Source: an uncultured Lachnospiraceae bacterium (GTDB taxonomy: Bacteria; Bacillota; Clostridia; Lachnospirales; Lachnospiraceae). Taken from it: 10,780 nucleotides of DNA. The DNA is taken from the NCBI GenBank assembly GCA_902764045.1, contig CACWUI010000033.1, positions 1-10,780 of the forward strand. Reading direction: 5' to 3'. Below the pieces are notes generated by a model, which searched no databases, was not told the DNA's origin, and saw only the letters and a list, made by a program, of their open reading frames with translations. The translations under genes were made by a program, and so were the position numbers. The stretch's first letter is position 1. Each line of letters begins with the position of its first letter. This document shows positions 1-7,148 of the stretch, in pieces.

Positions 1-8
1 AAAACATA

Positions 9-37
9 TTGACAAATACTATATCAACCCCTAAAAT
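9..37 (+). promoter_or_regulatory. Probable sigma-A promoter of the Tad pilus operon
   Basis: A perfect -35 hexamer TTGACA (9-14) is followed after exactly 17 nt by a near-consensus -10 hexamer TAAAAT (32-37). The region is very AT-rich and lies upstream of the first gene of the cluster. Transcription would start near position 44, leaving a leader of roughly 100 nt before the first start codon at 142. This is the only strong promoter I see ahead of the ten-gene cluster. Confidence 0.75.
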
Positions 38-72
38 ACATATATATTTTTCGAAAAATAATTTTTATTCTT

Positions 73-86
73 ATTGAATTTTCAAT
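73..86. repeat. Short inverted repeat in the 5' leader
   Basis: ATTGAA (73-78) and TTCAAT (81-86) form a 6-bp inverted repeat separated by TT, within the predicted untranslated leader of the Tad operon. It could be an operator or a weak leader hairpin, but in such AT-rich DNA a repeat of this size can occur by chance. No known riboswitch or T-box pattern was recognised in the leader. Confidence 0.25.
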
Positions 87-141
87 TCATTTTATTCCAA
101 AACTACAACTAAAGACCTGAACAGGCAGGAAAGGAGATTTT

Positions 142-1077
142 ATGGGGAGAAATCCGAATATTATGATCGTTGACGAGGACGAGTTTTTTCTGAAGCGTCT
201 GGGAGCTGCGGTGGGCGGAGGCGACAGGTTTGTCTGCAACGTAAAGGCGTTTTCCGACAAAAAAATGGCGCTGAAGGCCCTGCGGGGCGACCCTCCGGAC
301 GGACTGATCATTTCCGAGGAATGCTACGACGATGAGGTAAGAAGCATTTATCACGGAAGGGTAAGCGTGCTTGGAGAAAGCAGCAGCTCATCCACCGTAT
401 CAAGATACAGCGGCGTAAGCGTGATACTTGAAACGCTGGGAGACGTTGGGAGCCTTGCCATGCGCACCCCGGGACGGGAAAGGGGGAAGGTAAGCTGCAT
501 ATTTTCATTCTGTGAGACCGCTCTCAGGACATCCTATGCCCTGACTAAAGCGCAGGCTTTTGGAAGAGAGGGGAAGGTGCTTTACATAGGGCTTGATGAG
601 TTCCCCTCATTTACCGGGGAGGATGCAGTCAGCTTTTCCGACGTGATGTATGAGTTCAGAAAAGACATGACGTTTAAAAATTTCAGCCTTTCGGAGCGGA
701 CGGGGAAGGGAGCGGGCTTTGAATATCTGGCCCCCGCAGCCTGCATGGAGGATCTGTGCAGGCGCACCCCTGAGGAAATGGAAAGGTTTTCCGAAGCATT
801 GATAAATGAATGCGGGTACAGCCGGGTGATATACGACATGGGCCGGATCATGACACGCGATTGGAACATGCACCTGTACTGTGACGAGGCCGAAGCGGTA
901 TGCAGACCCACCGTGGAAAGGCAGATGAATGCGCTGGAAAATCACCTGTGGAACGCAGGCAGGACAGAGCTGATCGAAAGGCTTAAAAAAATTAACATTC
1001 CCGATGACCTGGAAGGGTACACAGGTGAGTTGGAGTGGGAGATGGGTTCAGTCAAATGGATGAACTGGATAAGCTGA
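142..1077 (+). CDS. TadZ/CpaE-like pilus assembly protein with degenerate P-loop
   Basis: This 311-aa protein resembles the TadZ/CpaE family, MinD/ParA-like proteins that place the Tad pilus machine at its site in the cell. Residues about 5-80 look like a pseudo-receiver domain (NIMIVDEDEFF start). Residues about 115-290 look like the MinD-type fold, with a strand VSCIFSF, a helix, and KVLYIGLDEF (the usual second strand of this family). The stretch where a P-loop should sit (122-130, SFCETALRT) has no glycines and an Arg in place of the catalytic Lys, so ATP hydrolysis is unlikely. The ATG has AAGGAG (131-136) five nt upstream. It is the first gene of the operon and its end overlaps tadA by 43 nt. 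The family call rests on fold-like pattern and gene order rather than a strong motif. Confidence 0.75.
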   Translation: MGRNPNIMIVDEDEFFLKRLGAAVGGGDRFVCNVKAFSDKKMALKALRGDPPDGLIISEECYDDEVRSIYHGRVSVLGESSSSSTVSRYSGVSVILETLGDVGSLAMRTPGRERGKVSCIFSFCETALRTSYALTKAQAFGREGKVLYIGLDEFPSFTGEDAVSFSDVMYEFRKDMTFKNFSLSERTGKGAGFEYLAPAACMEDLCRRTPEEMERFSEALINECGYSRVIYDMGRIMTRDWNMHLYCDEAEAVCRPTVERQMNALENHLWNAGRTELIERLKKINIPDDLEGYTGELEWEMGSVKWMNWIS

Positions 1078-2270
1078 CCGGCGAGATCAGGCAGGGGGTC
1101 TGCGACGAGCTTGATGAAAGGGATGTTCCGGATGACAGGATCTACGAGGTCATTGACAGGTGGATGACACAAAAATGCGAAGGAAAGAAACTTTCCATTT
1201 CCCAAAAGGAGAGGATAAGAAAAAGCATTTACAGCTCCATCCGCGGCTTTGACATCCTGGAGGAGTATCTGTCCGATGATTCCGTTACGGAGATCATGGT
1301 AAACGGCGCCGGTGAGATCTTCTTAGAGAGAAAGGGAAAGATCGAAAAAGCGGAAAGGGTTTTTGAAAATACGGAAAGACTTGAGAATACGGCGGAAAGG
1401 ATCGCCTCAAGGTCAAACCGACTGGTAAATACCAAGACGCCCATACTTGATACCCGGCTTGAGGACGGCTCAAGAGTAAATATCGTGCTCCCGCCTGTGG
1501 CGATAAATGGTCCCGTTATCACCATCAGAAAATTTTACGATGATCCCCTGACCATTGATGACCTTTTGGAGATGAACTCCGTCACAAAGGAGGCGGCGGA
1601 TTTCCTAAAAAAGGCGGTACAGGCGGGTTACAACATTTTCATAAGCGGAGGTACGGGCTCCGGGAAGACCACGTTCTTAAATATCCTCTCGGAGTTTGTG
1701 CCGGGAGACGAAAGGATCATCACCATCGAGGACTCGGCGGAGCTTAAGCTTCACAACGTGGCCAATCTGGTAAGCCTTGAGGCAAGATCGGGAAATGTGG
1801 AAAACGAAAACGCCATACACATAAGAGACCTGATAAAGACCAGTCTTCGTATGCGCCCCGACCGGATCATCGTGGGTGAGGTAAGGGGGCCCGAGGCTAT
1901 AGACATGCTTCAGGCCTACAACACGGGCCACGACGGCAGCATGAGCACGGGGCACGCCAACTCTGCGGCGGATATGATGACCCGTCTTGAGACCATGGTG
2001 CTTATGGGGATGGATATTCCCGTGGCAGCCATAAGGGAGCAGATAGCTGCGGCCTTAGAGATAGTGGTGCATCTGGGCAGGCTCAGGGACAGGAGCCGCC
2101 GGGTGCTGGAGATCTCGGAGGTGCGGGGCGTGAAAGATGGCAGGATAGAGCTTGCCAAAATATTTGAATTTGAAGAGGAGGGAGAAAAGGATGGAATTGT
2201 TACCGGCAGTCTTAAAAAAACGGGAGAGGATCTCCGGAATAAATATAAGTTCGCTGCGGCAGGGCTTTGA
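1035..2270 (+). CDS. tadA: Tad pilus motor ATPase TadA/CpaF (type II/IV secretion ATPase)
   Basis: This cytoplasmic hexameric ATPase powers assembly of the Flp pilus through the TadB/TadC platform. The 411-aa product carries the full family signature: Walker A GGTGSGKT (205-212), the Asp-box-like IITIEDSAEL (about 228-238), Walker B with RIIVGEVRGPE (277-287), and the His box GHDGSMSTGHANS (298-310). The N-terminal region holds the usual VTEIMVNG segment. Length is normal for CpaF. The start is uncertain. GTG at 1035 has AGGTGA (1023-1028) six nt upstream, while ATG at 1056 has poor spacing to any ribosome binding site but would give the more typical MDEL start. Either choice overlaps the preceding gene. 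The C-terminal end overlaps tadB by 80 nt. All catalytic motifs look intact. Confidence 0.96.
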   Translation: MGDGFSQMDELDKLTGEIRQGVCDELDERDVPDDRIYEVIDRWMTQKCEGKKLSISQKERIRKSIYSSIRGFDILEEYLSDDSVTEIMVNGAGEIFLERKGKIEKAERVFENTERLENTAERIASRSNRLVNTKTPILDTRLEDGSRVNIVLPPVAINGPVITIRKFYDDPLTIDDLLEMNSVTKEAADFLKKAVQAGYNIFISGGTGSGKTTFLNILSEFVPGDERIITIEDSAELKLHNVANLVSLEARSGNVENENAIHIRDLIKTSLRMRPDRIIVGEVRGPEAIDMLQAYNTGHDGSMSTGHANSAADMMTRLETMVLMGMDIPVAAIREQIAAALEIVVHLGRLRDRSRRVLEISEVRGVKDGRIELAKIFEFEEEGEKDGIVTGSLKKTGEDLRNKYKFAAAGL

Positions 2271-2985
2271 CAGGACTAAGGTCAAATACGCGGTTGTGGC
2301 GCTGGGGGGCGTGGCATTTTGCATGATGATGGGGCTTGCCTTTTACGGCAATCTTATCGCGGGGATAGTTTTTCTTGCCTACCTGCCCTTTTTTTGCAGA
2401 AAGAATTTTAAGATCCTGCGGGATAAGGAAAGATTAAAGATACAGGACGAATTTATCGATGCCATTACCGCCATGTCGTTTTCCCTGCAGGCGGGGTATT
2501 CGGTGGAAAATTCACTGGAGCTTGCCACGCAGGAGGCACAAAAGCTTCACGGGAATTCTGCCATGACTAAGGAGTTAAAAAGGACCGTGGGAAAGATAAA
2601 GCGAAACGAACCCACGAACCGGGTGTTTTCCGAGATGGCGGAATCACTGGATATCGAGGAGATAAGGGACTTTGCGGAGATCTTTAACTGCGCCAGGAAA
2701 AACGGCGGAAACCTGGTGGGTATCATCAGAAAAACTTCGGAGCAGATGAAGGAAAAGCAGGAGATAAATACTGAGATAAACACACTTATCAGCGGAAAGA
2801 AGCTGGAGCAGAAGATCCTCTGTGCCATGCCGGTGCTTATAGTGATGTACCTGCGTGTGGGGGCTGAAAGTTTTATCTCCCCCATGTACGGCAACCCCTT
2901 AGGCATTATCTGCATGAGCTTTTGCGCAGCGGTTTATATAGGAGCGATAACATGGTCGGAAAAAATAACAGACATTTCAATCTGA
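2191..2985 (+). CDS. tadB: TadB-like pilus platform protein (T2SSF family)
   Basis: This is an inner-membrane platform protein of the Tad pilus, partner of TadC and of the TadA ATPase. It is 264 aa from the chosen ATG. Two adjacent hydrophobic segments (about 33-51 and 53-68) precede a cytoplasmic GspF/T2SSF-type helical domain (about 78-200), which has the typical DEFIDAITAMSFSLQAGYS opening and FAEIFNCARKNGGNL segment. Two more membrane segments follow (about 209-223 and 237-255). The start is ATG 2191 because AGGAGG (2176-2181) lies nine nt upstream. An in-frame TTG at 2152 would add 13 residues but has no comparable site. The first 80 nt are read in another frame as the end of tadA, and the end overlaps tadC by 34 nt, suggesting translational coupling. 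Confidence 0.92.
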   Translation: MELLPAVLKKRERISGINISSLRQGFDRTKVKYAVVALGGVAFCMMMGLAFYGNLIAGIVFLAYLPFFCRKNFKILRDKERLKIQDEFIDAITAMSFSLQAGYSVENSLELATQEAQKLHGNSAMTKELKRTVGKIKRNEPTNRVFSEMAESLDIEEIRDFAEIFNCARKNGGNLVGIIRKTSEQMKEKQEINTEINTLISGKKLEQKILCAMPVLIVMYLRVGAESFISPMYGNPLGIICMSFCAAVYIGAITWSEKITDISI

Positions 2986-4220
2986 ATTTCGGAAAAAAGC
3001 TGTCGGTAAAGCAAAAGGCGGCTCTTATCTTAGGGCTGTCTCTGTTTCTGACGGTGGCAATGGGGCTGTCGGCAAAGTTTAAGGATTCCCGGGTTACGGG
3101 GATCACAAGACCGGGACCCGCAGAGACAAAGGAGGTGGAGCTTGATGCCTATGAGGCGGGCAGGGAGGAGCCGGTGCGCCTGAATCTGAAGATAAACCCC
3201 AGGACCTACTCTAAAGAGGAGGCTGCAAAGATACTGGATGAAACCGAGGCAAGGCTTGAGGAACTTATCAGGGGTAATAATACCTCCCTTTCCGATGTGA
3301 AGCATAAGCTTGATCTTAAAAGCAGCATTACGCAGTACGGTGTATCGGTCCAGTGGATGTCTTCGGATTTTCAGACCGTAAGCTATGACGGCGAGGTTTA
3401 CAACAGCGATCTGGGAGAGGGTGAGACCAAGCAGGTGAGCCTGCTGGCAAAGCTTTCCCTTGGGGATGAGGAAAGGGAGAAGAAGCTGGATGTCACGGTG
3501 ACGGCGCCGGGTCTTACCGATGAGGAAAAGGAAAGGGCAAAGATATCCGATGCGGTAAATCTTGCCCAGGGGGAGGCTTCGGAAAAGGACAGCTTCACCC
3601 TGCCGGAGAAGATAGACGGCAAGGATGTAAGCTTTGAACTTCCAAAGTCAAAAGAAACACCACTTATCTTTATGCTGCTGGGGGTAATGGGAGCGGTAGG
3701 AGTTGTTATAGGTGAGAAGAAGAAAAAGGAAAGGGAACAGAAAGAAAGGGCGGAGGAACTGCTTAAGGATTATGCGGGGATCACATCCAAGCTGTCCCTG
3801 TTTTTCGGGGCAGGCATGACGGTTTATGCTGCCTGCGAGAAGATAATAAAGGGTTATCTTACGGACAAGGAAAAACGGCCGAAGTTAAAAAAAGCGGCTT
3901 ACGAATGCCTGTCTGATTCCATGAACCTTATAGAAAACGGCGCAAGCGAGCCGGAAGGCTATACCCGTTTCGGGGACAAATGCGGTATCCGGGAATACAA
4001 AAAGCTGGGGGCTTACCTCAGCGACCACGTGCGAAAGGGCACGGGTGATCTGGGAAGGCTTTTGCGGGAGGAGACACGGGAAAGCTTTCTTACAAGAAAG
4101 GCCCTTGTTAAGTCAAAGGCCCAGGAAGCAGGGACCAGGATGCTCTTTCCCATGGTTCTCATGCTGGGGGTGGTCATGGCCATAGTGCTCATACCATCCA
4201 TGATGTCATTTACTATCTGA
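2952..4220 (+). CDS. TadC-like pilus platform protein with N-terminal extracytoplasmic Ig-like region
   Basis: The last third is a TadC/T2SSF platform domain (about 265-390) ending in a C-terminal membrane segment (about 396-418), as expected for the partner of TadB. The protein is 422 aa, longer than a classical TadC of about 300. The extra part consists of a membrane segment (23-39), an external-looking region of about 195 residues, and a second membrane segment (about 236-254) followed by a Lys/Glu-rich cytoplasmic stretch. Within the external region, residues about 116-186 look like an atrophied bacterial Ig-like domain: VQWMSSD, then YDGEVYN, then repeated strand-like VSLLAKLSLG and KKLDVTVTAPG. 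ATG 2952 is chosen because AGGAG (2940-2944) lies seven nt upstream. A TTG at 2922 is also in frame. The platform role is inferred from order and domain; the Ig call rests on pattern. Confidence 0.85.
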   Translation: MVGKNNRHFNLNFGKKLSVKQKAALILGLSLFLTVAMGLSAKFKDSRVTGITRPGPAETKEVELDAYEAGREEPVRLNLKINPRTYSKEEAAKILDETEARLEELIRGNNTSLSDVKHKLDLKSSITQYGVSVQWMSSDFQTVSYDGEVYNSDLGEGETKQVSLLAKLSLGDEEREKKLDVTVTAPGLTDEEKERAKISDAVNLAQGEASEKDSFTLPEKIDGKDVSFELPKSKETPLIFMLLGVMGAVGVVIGEKKKKEREQKERAEELLKDYAGITSKLSLFFGAGMTVYAACEKIIKGYLTDKEKRPKLKKAAYECLSDSMNLIENGASEPEGYTRFGDKCGIREYKKLGAYLSDHVRKGTGDLGRLLREETRESFLTRKALVKSKAQEAGTRMLFPMVLMLGVVMAIVLIPSMMSFTI

Positions 4221-4244
4221 AAATTATTATAAAAGGAGAAAAAC

Positions 4245-4436
4245 ATGAACTATTTAATGATGAACATAAAAAACAAAATGAGAAGATTCTGGAAGAAGGA
4301 GGACGGAATGGGGGTCGTGGAGATCATACTTATTACCATCGTTCTTATTTCCCTTGTTATCATATTCCGAAACCAGATAACGGGTGTGGTAAATACCATA
4401 CTGGGTAAGATGTCCGGTCAGGCAAACCAGGTATGA
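4245..4436 (+). CDS. flp: Flp-type (type IVb) major pilin precursor
   Basis: This 63-aa prepilin is the probable major subunit of the pilus. A charged, Lys/Arg-rich leader of 21 residues ends in KKEDG, followed by MGVVEIILITIVLISLVII. Cleavage after Gly21 would place Glu26 at position +5 of the mature protein, the hallmark of type IV pilins, and leave a 42-aa subunit that is largely one hydrophobic helix. The size and pattern fit the Flp1-like family of Clostridia. The ATG at 4245 is preceded by AAAGGAG (4232-4238) with six nt spacing. The 24-nt gap before it is the largest in the cluster. It overlaps the next gene by 4 nt (ATGA). The prepilin peptidase encoded at 6712 is the expected processing enzyme. 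Confidence 0.93.
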   Translation: MNYLMMNIKNKMRRFWKKEDGMGVVEIILITIVLISLVIIFRNQITGVVNTILGKMSGQANQV

Positions 4437-5914
4437 AAACAAAAAGAAGACTATCGGCAAGCGTTACGGTCTTCGGCGCCATGATATTTCTTGTGGTGTT
4501 TTCACTGTTTATGACGCTGATTAAGTCGGCCTATCACAGCGCTACAAAGGCGCGCATAGATTCTGCGCTGGCCCTTGCCACGGAGTCCGCATTTGCCGGA
4601 TATTCCAATGAGGTCTTTAACAGATACGGGATATTTGTATTAAAGGATTCCTCCTCTGCCCTTGCAAGAACAAAGGAGGTGCTTACCGCCAATATGGCAG
4701 GATCCAAAGCCGGACTTCAGGGGGTCTGCTTCACGGATGAAACCCTGATGACGGACAACGGCGGCGAACCGTTTTACAGACAGGCGGTGGACTACATGAA
4801 GTCCGAGGGGGTGGCCGGGTATGTAAGCGACCTGCTGAGTGACGAGAGCAGACAGGCGGAAAACGCAGGCAGGGTGGGAGATCTGGCGGAGCAGATAGGA
4901 AAGACCACCGATACCTCCTCCTCAAGTGAAAAAATAGTTGAAGACATAGGAAAGATAATGGGGGATACAGGTTCCGGGGACGCCTCCGGGGTTTCCTCCA
5001 CCGTAAAGAGAGACTTAAATAATGCTGCCGGCAGAGAGGCCGGGGGCGAAGCGAAGGAGAGAGACGCCAAAGCGGAGAAAAGCTTTTCCGATGCCAAAAA
5101 TCTCCTTGGGACAGACCTTACCAGGCTGGTGCTGGGTACTAACGGCCGGGTCTCCGGAAAGTCCATGAACACCTCCGGCTGGGAGTCAAACGAAAGACTG
5201 GTAAAACGGGAGAGCCTCTCCGGCACCAGCGTCCATACCGCAAATGACGTTTTATTCCGGGAATATCTCCTTATGACCTTCGATAATTACACGGAAAGCT
5301 CGGAGGGTAGCGGAAGCAAGCTTGACTACGGCGTGGAATATATCATCGCCGGGAAACTGACTGACAGGGCAAACCTGGAAGGGGTGATGAGACGGCTTTT
5401 TCTGATCAGGGAAGGCATGAACTTCACGTATATAGTCACCCACGGCGACCTAAAGCAGCAGGCTGCTGTTTTTGCGGCGGCCCTTTTCGGCTGGACCTTA
5501 AACCCGCTCATCATCAAGGCGGCAGAGTACGGGGTGATGGCCCTGTGGGCAGCAGCGGAGTCCGTGGCGGACTTAAGGAATCTTTACGGCGGAAAAAAGG
5601 TGCCTCTTGTTAAGGACAGGGATTCCTGGAATCTCTCCCTGGAGGGAGTGTTAAAGGGCAGATTAAACCCAAATGACTCAGGCGGAAGCAAGGGATTTTC
5701 CTATAAGGACTACCTGAGGATCCTTCTTTTGGGAGACACCTCCGGCCGCTGCGCCAGAGCCATGGATCTCATCGAGATGCGCATGATAAGCCTGGGGGAT
5801 ACGGATTTTCGCATGAGAAACTGTATTTTTTCAATGGGCATAAGGGGGGATTTTCAAATGCCCTTCGGGGGACAGCATTATGTAAGGGAGTACGACTATG
5901 CATATTCAAAGTAA
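4433..5914 (+). CDS. DUF5702-like membrane-anchored protein of the Tad cluster
   Basis: This 493-aa protein has one N-terminal membrane segment (about 10-30) after a short basic leader (MKTKRRLSAS), followed by a large region predicted outside the cell. The segment AFAGYSNEVFNRYGIFVL (53-70) and the C-terminal SYKDYLRILLL...RAMDLIEMRM pattern resemble DUF5702 proteins, which sit in Tad loci of Lachnospiraceae in the place where TadG-like proteins sit elsewhere. The middle (about 150-215) is rich in Ser, Gly, Lys and Glu and likely flexible. A hydrophobic, Ala-rich stretch lies at about 342-381. The start resembles a pseudopilin (SA followed by SVTVF) but lacks Glu at +5, so processing by the prepilin peptidase is doubtful. 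It starts inside the flp stop (ATGA) and overlaps the next gene by 17 nt. The biochemical function is unknown. Confidence 0.8.
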   Translation: MKTKRRLSASVTVFGAMIFLVVFSLFMTLIKSAYHSATKARIDSALALATESAFAGYSNEVFNRYGIFVLKDSSSALARTKEVLTANMAGSKAGLQGVCFTDETLMTDNGGEPFYRQAVDYMKSEGVAGYVSDLLSDESRQAENAGRVGDLAEQIGKTTDTSSSSEKIVEDIGKIMGDTGSGDASGVSSTVKRDLNNAAGREAGGEAKERDAKAEKSFSDAKNLLGTDLTRLVLGTNGRVSGKSMNTSGWESNERLVKRESLSGTSVHTANDVLFREYLLMTFDNYTESSEGSGSKLDYGVEYIIAGKLTDRANLEGVMRRLFLIREGMNFTYIVTHGDLKQQAAVFAAALFGWTLNPLIIKAAEYGVMALWAAAESVADLRNLYGGKKVPLVKDRDSWNLSLEGVLKGRLNPNDSGGSKGFSYKDYLRILLLGDTSGRCARAMDLIEMRMISLGDTDFRMRNCIFSMGIRGDFQMPFGGQHYVREYDYAYSK

Positions 5915-6704
5915 AAGTAACGTGAGGCTTGCGGCATCCATGGCGCTGGAAGCATCTCTCGTTATACCTCTTGTGGTCTTTGCCCTTACGGTCTTTATCA
6001 CCCTTATCATTTCCCTTGGGGTTCAGATGCGGGTGCGTCATGTGATGCATGAAAGCCTGCGGGAGGTAAGCGCCCTGCCCTATTCACTGGGAAAGAAAAA
6101 AGAAGAGGTAAATTTCGGGACCATGAAAACGGCGGCCTTTGCGGCGGTAAGCTCCTCATTTTACAAAATCATTTCCTCGGAAAATATAAGAAGCTCTTAT
6201 ATAGAGGGAGGGGTGTCGGGGATAACCCTTGATCCTTCCGGGATGTTTGTTAAAGGGGCAGATATGAAGGTGAAGATCAGGTATCGGATAAAGCAGCCCC
6301 TGTCAGTATTCGGGCTGGGAAGGATATCCGTCACCCAGGACTGCGACACTTATGCATGGCTGGGGGACAGTTTTATGAAAAACAGTCTCACTCAGGAGAA
6401 AATGGTCTATATCACGCCTCACGGCACCGTGTATCACGAGGACAGGCACTGCACTTATATAGCGCCCAAGGTGTTTGACACTGCTCTTTCGGATGTGTCA
6501 TCAAAAAGAAATGCTTCCGGGGCTAAGTATTACGAGTGCGAGGGATGTACGGCAAAGGCGCTTTTAAAGCCTTCCGTAGTCTATATCACGGAGTACGGGG
6601 ACCGGTATCACACCGATCCGGACTGCGTAAAGATAAAGCATGAAATAATCGAGATACCCATCTCACAGGTGGGGGACAGAAGAAAATGTTCAAAAGAAAA
6701 CTGA
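5898..6704 (+). CDS. TadE-like pseudopilin with C-terminal tandem Cys/His motifs
   Basis: Residues 1-42 form a pseudopilin-type N-terminus. RLAA is followed by SMALEASLVIPLVVF, so cleavage after Ala13 would put Glu18 at +5 of the mature protein, followed by a membrane helix (19-42). This fits TadE-like minor pilins. The protein is 268 aa, longer than usual, because of a C-terminal tail with two copies of VYIT-x2-G-x2-YH-x4-C (170-185 and 228-243). The first copy continues to CEGC (214-217) and the second to RRKCSKEN at the end, with only one Cys. The His and Cys spacing suggests metal binding, by analogy with small Cys/His modules, but this is inference. ATG 5898 has AAGGGAG (5884-5890) seven nt upstream. 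It overlaps the preceding gene by 17 nt, and the peptidase gene follows 7 nt downstream. Confidence 0.82.
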   Translation: MHIQSKSNVRLAASMALEASLVIPLVVFALTVFITLIISLGVQMRVRHVMHESLREVSALPYSLGKKKEEVNFGTMKTAAFAAVSSSFYKIISSENIRSSYIEGGVSGITLDPSGMFVKGADMKVKIRYRIKQPLSVFGLGRISVTQDCDTYAWLGDSFMKNSLTQEKMVYITPHGTVYHEDRHCTYIAPKVFDTALSDVSSKRNASGAKYYECEGCTAKALLKPSVVYITEYGDRYHTDPDCVKIKHEIIEIPISQVGDRRKCSKEN

Positions 6705-6711
6705 GGTTGTT

Positions 6712-7140
6712 ATGAAAGAAATGATTAATTTGCTTATTCACGGCGGGTTTCTTACGGTTTTGGGAATAAGCGATATAAGGAAAAGAACCGTTTCGGTGGC
6801 GGTTCTGGCGGCGTACTTCGGGGCGGCATTTGGCTGGAGCATAGGTGCTTACGGCTTTGATGTTGAAAGGATGATACTGGGTGCAGTGCCTGCCGGGCTT
6901 ATCCTGCTTCTTAAAAAGCCCCTTAAGCTGGGCATAGGTGGAGGCGACATAGCCGTGCTTGCCGTTGCCGGAGTGACCCTGGGGTTTGGTACGGCAGCGG
7001 GAGCGGTGCTTATCGCGTCCCTTGCCTGTGCCGGGGTTTTTGCCGTCAGGATCATGTTAAAAAAGGCGGACAGGAAAAGCCGCATGGCATTTATCCCGTT
7101 TATGGGCATAGGGGTGGCCGTGGCAGGGCTTCTGGGATAG
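6712..7140 (+). CDS. Prepilin peptidase, TadV/CpaA-like (A24 aspartic protease family)
   Basis: This integral membrane aspartic protease is expected to cleave the leader peptides of the Flp pilin and TadE-like pseudopilins. The 142-aa product is almost entirely hydrophobic, as in the short TadV/CpaA form that lacks the N-methylation domain. The two catalytic aspartates are visible: Asp21 in GISDIRKRTVS near the N-terminus and Asp79 in GIGGGD. Several membrane helices surround them, including about 54-67, 80-117 and 125-141. ATG 6712 has GAGG (6703-6706) overlapping the previous stop. A second in-frame ATG lies at 6721, so the exact start is slightly uncertain. It is 7 nt from the gene before and 8 nt from the gene after, both of which encode likely substrates. 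Confidence 0.92.
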   Translation: MKEMINLLIHGGFLTVLGISDIRKRTVSVAVLAAYFGAAFGWSIGAYGFDVERMILGAVPAGLILLLKKPLKLGIGGGDIAVLAVAGVTLGFGTAAGAVLIASLACAGVFAVRIMLKKADRKSRMAFIPFMGIGVAVAGLLG

Positions 7141-7148
7141 GAGGAGAT

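Noticed and set aside
45..141. Riboswitch or T-box in the operon leader
   Set aside because: The leader is short and AT-rich, without a conserved core, stable multi-helix fold or terminator/antiterminator pair that I can recognise.
4792..5226. 144-aa open frame on the minus strand inside the DUF5702-like gene
   Set aside because: Antisense shadow with Ser/Pro/Phe-rich composition and no matching ribosome binding site or family pattern.
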